In this document: piece after piece, positions 54,792 to 59,558 of the stretch
Position numbering within the stretch: position 1 is the first letter of the stretch
How the letters are laid out: the number at the start of each line of letters is the position of its first letter
Origin: Methyloterricola oryzae
Lineage (GTDB): Bacteria; Pseudomonadota; Gammaproteobacteria; Methylococcales; Methylococcaceae
Direction: 5' to 3'
Assembly: GCF_000934725.1 (NCBI RefSeq)
Contig: NZ_JYNS01000020.1
Location: 1 to 59,558 of the forward strand
DNA length: 59,558 nt
The notes under the pieces: model-generated
The model's input: only the letters and a program-made list of their open reading frames with translations
Databases searched by the model: none
What the model was told of the DNA's origin: nothing
Translations under genes and position numbers: made by a program

Positions 54792-56057
54792 ATGGCTGCA
54801 AAGGATCAACCCATTCTCTCGGAACTCAGCGGCGCGCCGTTAGGAGACGTCATTCGCGCTGTCGCAGTTGCCGTCGCCGACGGGCAATTCCAGTTGGACC
54901 AGGCCAGCATGCGCGCCGCCGAATTCATGAGTGGCCATGTCCTGCGGAGGGATGAGACCGGCCAGCCTTTGGCCCATGCTGACCCGCCGACCTTCGATAC
55001 CTTGGTTGAATTCGGCTATCGCTACGACGAGAACGGCGATGCTCATCCGAATCGGCTCAGCCTGATGGAGTTGGGCTTCGTTCCGACCTTTTATCAGTTC
55101 GTCGATACTGTCATCGACGTCAAGCTGACTCTCCGGCTGCAGCGACAGTCCATAGAAGCAGATGCCGTCTCCGAGGTCTGGAACAGCCCGGACCAGCCCC
55201 GCAGCGAGATTGGCGGACGTGCCCCCGGCTCGCGATCCAAGACCCTCATTACCGCGACAACGGTGGACGCGCGCTATGCGAGCTCCTACAACTTTCGGGC
55301 AGACATGACGAGCCGGGTCAGCACCAAGCTGGTACCGATACCTCCACCGGCCGCCCTGGAGCAGCGAATTTTCCAGCAACTGGAACGGCAGACGGCGAAC
55401 GAAGCAATCAGGCAACGTGTCCAGGGATTACGAGAAAGCCGCAGCCTGAAAAAATGCCCGCTGACGACCGAGCGGCTCGAGGGCGGATATTGCGAAGGCC
55501 CCAAAAACTTTCTGCCGCCGACGCATCTTCCGCACGGTTTCACGGTGGAAGCTTGGGTCGCGCCGGACGCTGGATCTGGGCCTAAGGTGGACGGGTATGT
55601 GGATGCCGGTCTTCACAGCGAAATCTTGAGAAAGGGATGGCTGATGGGTCTGTTCGACGGCAAGTTTGGCTTTGCCTTGGTCACGGAGGGCACGCCTACG
55701 GAGACGCGTGTGGTGGCCGCCGATGAGCCAATCTCCCCTGGGGTCTGGAAGCACTTGGCGGGGGTTTACGATGGTTCCGTGCTGCGTTTCTATCTGAACG
55801 GCCGGCTATGCGATGGCTCGCGTCTGGCGAAAGGGCCGATCCTCTATTCGACGAAGGCCGTTCTTACAATCGGTGCTTTGCGCACCGATGGCCATCTCCA
55901 ACCCGTGGCAGCCCGGATCGACGAGGTCCGGGTATGGGATAGGCCACGTTCCGCGTCGGAGATCAAGCGCGACATGGAATTCCGGCTTAACGGCAACGAA
56001 CCGGGGCTCGTGGCTTACTGGTCTAGGGATAAAGGCTTTCTGAAGCCCGTTTCTTAG
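54792..56057 (+). CDS. Novel cluster gene 14: AEAQ/ELGF/VPPP family fused to LamG
   Basis: A 421-residue protein that starts 11 bases after gene 13. The N-terminal half has module 1 at 8-42 (LSGAPLGDVIRAVAVAVADG), module 2 at 92-116 (SLMELGFVPTFYQFVDTVID) and module 3 at 160-198 (VDARYASSYNFRADMTSRVS, KLVPIPPPAALEQRI). The C-terminal half (about 230-421) is a LamG/jellyroll domain (HGFTVEAWVAP, GVWKHLAGVYDGSVLRFYLN, RIDEVRVWDRPRSASEI, LNGNEPGLVAYW). The fusion ties the two protein types of the cluster together. No signal peptide. Confidence 0.82.
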   Translation: MAAKDQPILSELSGAPLGDVIRAVAVAVADGQFQLDQASMRAAEFMSGHVLRRDETGQPLAHADPPTFDTLVEFGYRYDENGDAHPNRLSLMELGFVPTFYQFVDTVIDVKLTLRLQRQSIEADAVSEVWNSPDQPRSEIGGRAPGSRSKTLITATTVDARYASSYNFRADMTSRVSTKLVPIPPPAALEQRIFQQLERQTANEAIRQRVQGLRESRSLKKCPLTTERLEGGYCEGPKNFLPPTHLPHGFTVEAWVAPDAGSGPKVDGYVDAGLHSEILRKGWLMGLFDGKFGFALVTEGTPTETRVVAADEPISPGVWKHLAGVYDGSVLRFYLNGRLCDGSRLAKGPILYSTKAVLTIGALRTDGHLQPVAARIDEVRVWDRPRSASEIKRDMEFRLNGNEPGLVAYWSRDKGFLKPVS

Positions 56058-56715
56058 CTGCTTCACATAGCGAAGGTTAAGGTCGTACCTTGAAAGAATT
56101 CGCACCGGAATTGAGATACCGGGGAAAGTGTCCGGTCCTCTCTTGTTGGTATATATCTTCTGAACTCGAGCGGGTTGGGCTTCCAAAGTGCGGTTTAAGG
56201 TGCCGCTCACTTCAGAATCTAAATGTCCGCAATCAGGGAACGACGCTGATTTTAGAAGAGTTCCTGAAAGACGCCATTCGAAGAATTCAAGGGAGGGGTG
56301 CGAGTGGCCGGTTTGGCCGATCAGTCAGCGCCGAGGTTGCGGTCAGGGACGGCAGCAATGCAATCATCAGTGGCCGTACCGGAACGGATTGTCCGTTGAA
56401 CGCCCAGTGACGGTCAGTCGCTCGCGTGGATTTCTCGGCTTCAGGATTGGCCATTGCCGTCATTCGATCCAAAACCCAGAGCTCGGCGAGTGGCTGCTTG
56501 CAGGACGCTCCCAACAGACCGGAGAAAACAACGAGGTGATTGGGGAGAAAGCTGGTGGTATTCCTTGATGGCTGTTCCTGTGTCCAAAGCCATTTAGAGC
56601 GCAGGCACGCTCGGTAGGTTGGCTCTGCCGCCGAAAGTCGCGGCCCATGCTCCGCTAATTGGTTCCGAAGCCCATCTAGGGGTATGCATTCGGTAAGCTT
56701 CAACTTCGACCAGTG
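56058..56715. other. Intergenic region after the novel cluster
   Basis: About 660 bases between the last cluster gene and the convergent secreted-protein gene. It contains copy 2 of the dispersed repeat. A 138-codon minus-strand frame runs through the repeat but has no start signal or coherent composition. No terminator hairpin was identified. Confidence 0.45.
56284..56462 (-). repeat. Dispersed ~150-bp repeat, copy 2 (inverted)
   Basis: Read on the minus strand it aligns with 58428-58570 from GGCAATGGCC through GCCGAGAAATCCA, GAGCGACTGACCG, CAACGGACAATCCG and GGCCACTGATG, and with 13420-13545 over TGCATTGCTGCCGTCCCTGA and TCGGCCAAAC. It faces the opposite way to the other two copies. Confidence 0.75.
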
Positions 56716-58107
56716 CTACTTCCGACCTTGGTAGGCGACGAAGCAAGCATCCGGCCCCCCCTTTTCGAAAACGGCTCGGGTACAAGACGCTATCGACGGA
56801 TAATAGTCGCCCATTACCGACTGAGCGGCGGCCGGGTCGCCGTAATTGCTTGATGGAATTTGCTGGATGGCGTTTGTAAAACTGGAGTTCGGTAACATGT
56901 TACGCATAATCAACGTTTCCCAAGCGCGGGGCTTATCCACCTGCGTTGGTAGCCAGGCAATTCCATTGTCTACTGTTGCGTTCTTCGGCTTGTCCGCTGG
57001 GTGCGAGATGACCACGTTATAACGCCCTTCTGTGTCCAATGGTGTGCTCAGGTCTGGCGCTCCACCATAAACCACACGCTTTCCACGGCCGAACGTGACC
57101 ACCGGATACGGCTTTTTGTAGACATTGTTGGCAATAGACCAGTAGCGAACTTGATACTCCGTCTGAGGCCAATTGACCGGAGAGGCGCCAACTGCGTCAC
57201 CGACAGAGCCGGTGCCAACCGCGCTGGGACTGCTAGGTGCCAAGCCCCGGACCACAACGACTTCGCCTCTTTTCGGCACGAACAGCGCGCTGATATAAGC
57301 GTTGTCGGGATTGGGAAACACCGTGCTGGTGACCCCAGACGAGGGCAGGAAAAATTCCATAAGGGGCGGACACCCGGAAGCACTCGAATTGCAAGGCGGT
57401 TCGTATTGCGACGTGCGGGTGCGAAGCCCTTTAATTGCCTTAGTTACTTTGGCAACGTCCTTCGATAATTTAGCCAGTTTCTTGAGCCTGCTTGCGCTGC
57501 ATAAGGCCAAATCTGTGCTCTGCGTGCCATCATCAATCGTCACGGTAGGCAACGACACTTGGGCAGCGCCTCCCGCCGGAACGTAGGTTCTGAATATCAG
57601 GAACCGGATATCGCTGGGTAGCTTGCCGGAAACAGGCGTACTGGGACTGATCGGAATGGTGTTTTCAGTCTCGTACATCGCTTGAGTGACGTTGTCTTCC
57701 ACCGTTACGGTAAAGCTTCCGCCGCTTGCCGCATCCGACGACTGCCAAGGATTCACCGAACCGGAGTCAGGCACGATCAGGTAGTCAGCTATGCCGGAAG
57801 AGACTCCCTCACTCGTCGTGAAGTAACCGAAGGAATTATCGTAAACGGTCAAGGAGAAGTAGCGCGCTTGCGGAAATTGTCCCTTGATCTTCAGTTTCAA
57901 GCCCGTTTTAGCGATGAATGGGGTAGTCCAGTAGGTTGCCTCGGTATCCGGGTAGGCGACGTTCATGGTTTCAGGGGTTGTCTCAAGCCACCAAGCGCAA
58001 TAGGGGAACGTGCCTGGCACTTCTGCTGCGTTAACCGTAGCCGCCAAGCAGAACCCACCAATTGCCAGGGTAACTCCATACAGTGCATTGTTCTTCATGA
58101 TTTTCAC
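56716..58107 (-). CDS. Secreted beta-rich hypothetical protein
   Basis: A 463-residue protein with a clear signal peptide (hydrophobic YGVTLAIGGFCLAATVNA, cleavage after about residue 27). The mature chain is rich in Thr, Ser and aromatic residues: CAWWLETTPETMNVAYPDTE, then WTTPFIAKTGLKLKIKGQFP and RYFSLTVYDNSFGYF. The latter segment recalls DUF1214/DUF1254-type envelope proteins. Cysteines cluster near 243-252 (CNSSASGC). It is periplasmic or extracellular; the enzymatic role is unknown. Copies 2 and 3 of the dispersed repeat flank it in inverted orientation, so it could have moved as a unit. Confidence 0.8.
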   Translation of the reverse strand: MKIMKNNALYGVTLAIGGFCLAATVNAAEVPGTFPYCAWWLETTPETMNVAYPDTEATYWTTPFIAKTGLKLKIKGQFPQARYFSLTVYDNSFGYFTTSEGVSSGIADYLIVPDSGSVNPWQSSDAASGGSFTVTVEDNVTQAMYETENTIPISPSTPVSGKLPSDIRFLIFRTYVPAGGAAQVSLPTVTIDDGTQSTDLALCSASRLKKLAKLSKDVAKVTKAIKGLRTRTSQYEPPCNSSASGCPPLMEFFLPSSGVTSTVFPNPDNAYISALFVPKRGEVVVVRGLAPSSPSAVGTGSVGDAVGASPVNWPQTEYQVRYWSIANNVYKKPYPVVTFGRGKRVVYGGAPDLSTPLDTEGRYNVVISHPADKPKNATVDNGIAWLPTQVDKPRAWETLIMRNMLPNSSFTNAIQQIPSSNYGDPAAAQSVMGDYYPSIASCTRAVFEKGGPDACFVAYQGRK

Positions 58108-58427
58108 GGTTTCCTGTTCGTGCGAGACGGCTTGGAGGGTCGAGAGGGTCGAGGATTTCGGTAGCTTGTCAACCGGGCGGCGCGAAACATGAAGAAGGCC
58201 CGACGTTACGCGATTCCAGGCGGCGCTGGTAGTCCGGGTTGGATTTTCGAAAAGCTTAGCTCACTTCGGCAAAACGAAAGCCCGCGTGCCAGAAGCATCA
58301 CATTTGAGGTTTAGGAATGCCTGGTGAGGCGAACCTCGACTGACCCTTTCGTGCGCTTGGCGTTCTGATGAACTAATGCAGAGCTGACGTTCGCAAATGG
58401 CAGGTATGCAGATAGGTCGGGTGGCAG

Positions 58428-58570
58428 TTATGGCCGACCTGACGCCGAGAATTCCAGGTGAGCGACTGGCTGCCACTGAGTGCACAACGGGCATTCCGCG
58501 CCGGGATGGCCGCTGATGTCTGCTTGCTGTCGTCCCTGAACCCAATCTCGCCGCCGACCCATCGTCCAAT
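58428..58570 (+). repeat. Dispersed ~150-bp repeat, copy 3
   Basis: Aligns with copy 2 (inverted) and copy 1 (direct). The stretch GCGCCGGGATGGCCGCTGAT, then GTCTGC, TTGCTGTCGTCCCTGA, is nearly identical to copy 1. The 58108-58636 interval holds nothing else supportable. Confidence 0.75.
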
Positions 58571-58636
58571 TTGAGTCGTTCACTATTTGTTTGGGTTAGT
58601 CACTTGAACGTCAAGTACTGCAGTGAATGCTGTCGC

Positions 58637-59252
58637 TCAAGAATCCCGGGATAGGTCTACGCCATTTCGACTCGTGAGCGGGAGGTGGACGAAAAATTTG
58701 GTCCCGCCCTCCGGACAGCTCGACGCCATGATCCTTCCTTTATGGAGATGAACGACTGCCTGCGCGAGCGCAAGGCCAAGGCCGACACCCGGAGTGCTGT
58801 CGGCGCGTGCAGCGGTTCCGCGATAGAAACGCTCAAACACGTGGGGAAGTTCATCGGCGCGGATGCCAGGTCCCTGGTCGGATACCGTGATGGCGGCCTC
58901 GGTACCCTCTGTGGCCAGGCGAATACGAACCTGCCCGCCGGCCGGCGAGAATTTCACGGCATTGTCCAGCAGATTGGCTATCACCAGACTCAAAGCCCAT
59001 TGAGAAATCCTCACGTTCATCGGCGGTGAGGCCTCAAAAATGATTTCGACTCGGCGCTCGTGGGCCACAGGTTCCAGCCGGTGGAGCACTTCTTCCACGG
59101 CCGTGTTCAGAGCGACGGTCTCGGCCAGTTCCCGTTGCCGGTCCGCATCGAGCCTAGCCAGAGTCAGGAGTTCTTCCACCAGTAGTGTCAACCGCTCCAC
59201 GTCCTCCAGGCAGGAGCGCAGGGTTTCCACGTACTCGGCCGGCTCACGTGGC
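58637..59252 (-). pseudogene. Sensor histidine kinase, C-terminal fragment cut by IS66
   Basis: About 205 codons remain: the end of the HisKA helix pair (VERLTLLVEELLTLARLDAD) and the HATPase domain with N box NLLDNAVKFSP, G1 DQGPGI, F box FERFYRG and G2 GVGLGLALAQ. The phospho-acceptor His, sensor and membrane parts are missing; the frame runs directly into the IS66 end at 59253. The type resembles heavy-metal sensors of the CusS group. No response regulator is present next to it in the window. Confidence 0.85.
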
Positions 59253-59558
59253 GTAAGCGCGTGGCGATCCCATGTTGACGCAATCCGGAATCGGATCGCG
59301 CTTGGAGGAACTAAGCGGGAGTGGTTTCAAGCTGCCAGCGATGCGGCAGAAGTTCATGAATCCGATGGGCGGGTTGCGTCGGAAGTCGCGTGAGCACGTC
59401 TTTCAAATAGACGTAGGGGTCGTGACCATTGAGTTTCGCCGACTGGATCAGGCTCATGATGGCAGCCGCGCGCTGACCGGCACGCAGACTTCCGGCGAAT
59501 AGCCAATTGCGGCGCCCCAAGGCCACCGGGCGGATGCGGTTCTCCAACCAGTTATTGT
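59253..59558 (-). mobile_element. IS66-family element, right end, runs off the window
   Basis: The element begins with GTAAGCGCGTGGC, the typical GTAAGCG terminal repeat of IS66 elements, directly abutting the histidine kinase. The interior encodes the end of the IS66 transposase. The other end and the target duplication are outside the window. Confidence 0.8.
59311..59558 (-). CDS. IS66-family transposase, C-terminal part
   Basis: The frame is open to the window edge and reads WLENRIRPVALGRRNWLFAG, then GQRAAAIMSLIQSAKLNGHD and DVLTRLPTQPAHRIHELLPH. This is the highly conserved end of TnpC of IS66. The protein is truncated by the window boundary, not by mutation. Confidence 0.9.
   Translation of the reverse strand, partial: NNWLENRIRPVALGRRNWLFAGSLRAGQRAAAIMSLIQSAKLNGHDPYVYLKDVLTRLPTQPAHRIHELLPHRWQLETTPA

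Noticed and set aside
56287-56703. 138-codon minus-strand ORF
   Set aside because: Its last third is the dispersed repeat and the rest has no start signal or family resemblance.
1-59558. CRISPR arrays, rRNA genes and complete tRNA genes
   Set aside because: No regularly spaced direct repeats, no rRNA signatures, and the only tRNA sequence is the 3' fragment at 36673.

Overview
The window looks like accessory-rich chromosome of a GC-rich gammaproteobacterium. The kdp operon, a KdpD with the usual N-terminal domain, a DUF2076 protein, MarC, RlpA-like and slipin proteins, and IS5 and IS66 elements all fit; a methanotroph-like (Methylococcales) or purple-sulfur-type host is a guess from general resemblance only. 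Several truncated or broken genes (czcA, ntrC, dapA, a histidine kinase, a frameshifted ORF) and a tRNA fragment show that the region has been rearranged repeatedly.

Layout. 0-8.9 kb: a large uncharacterised protein (minus strand), a zinc-ribbon protein, a secreted NUC-type nuclease next to a NERD-domain protein, a WYL regulator with small companions, an SRAP (HMCES/YedK) protein, and two small exported proteins. 8.9-13.3 kb: a complete type II CBASS operon (patatin effector CapV, DncV-like CD-NTase, E1-E2 Cap2, JAMM Cap3). 13.9-20.3 kb: a two-gene module made of a 1628-residue NERD-pseudokinase-kinase-SF1 helicase fusion and an uncharacterised partner, resembling type I Mokosh. 20.6-23.2 kb: a czcA-type RND pump cut off by an IS5-family transposase. 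23.4-32.9 kb: kdpFABC, a two-TM K+ channel, an ntrC remnant and kdpDE. 33-36.3 kb: small genes, RlpA-like, MarC, and a dapA copy broken by a stop codon at a catalytic tyrosine. Three T-rich boxes of one type (upstream of kdpF, of the gene at 33077 and of the gene at 35672) look like a KdpE regulon. At 36.67 kb the 3' half of a tRNA-Ile2(CAU) gene, followed by its terminator, probably marks the right edge of an integrated element lying to the left.

37.3-40.4 kb holds housekeeping-like membrane and envelope genes on the minus strand. 41.4-56.06 kb is the most unusual part: fourteen co-directional genes, most of which I cannot assign to a described system. At least five encode a paralogous family with three recurring modules (an N-terminal helix with an AEAQ core, a strand with ELGFxPTFYQF, and a C-terminal SxKYxY...TKLVPVPPP hairpin), combined with LamG-like and PASTA domains, coiled coils, TPRs, L7/L12-CTD-like repeats and a divergent kinase. 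None has a signal peptide. I infer that they build one multi-component cytoplasmic or non-classically exported assembly. 56-59.5 kb: a secreted beta-rich protein flanked by inverted copies of a dispersed repeat, then a histidine kinase cut by an IS66 element that runs off the window.
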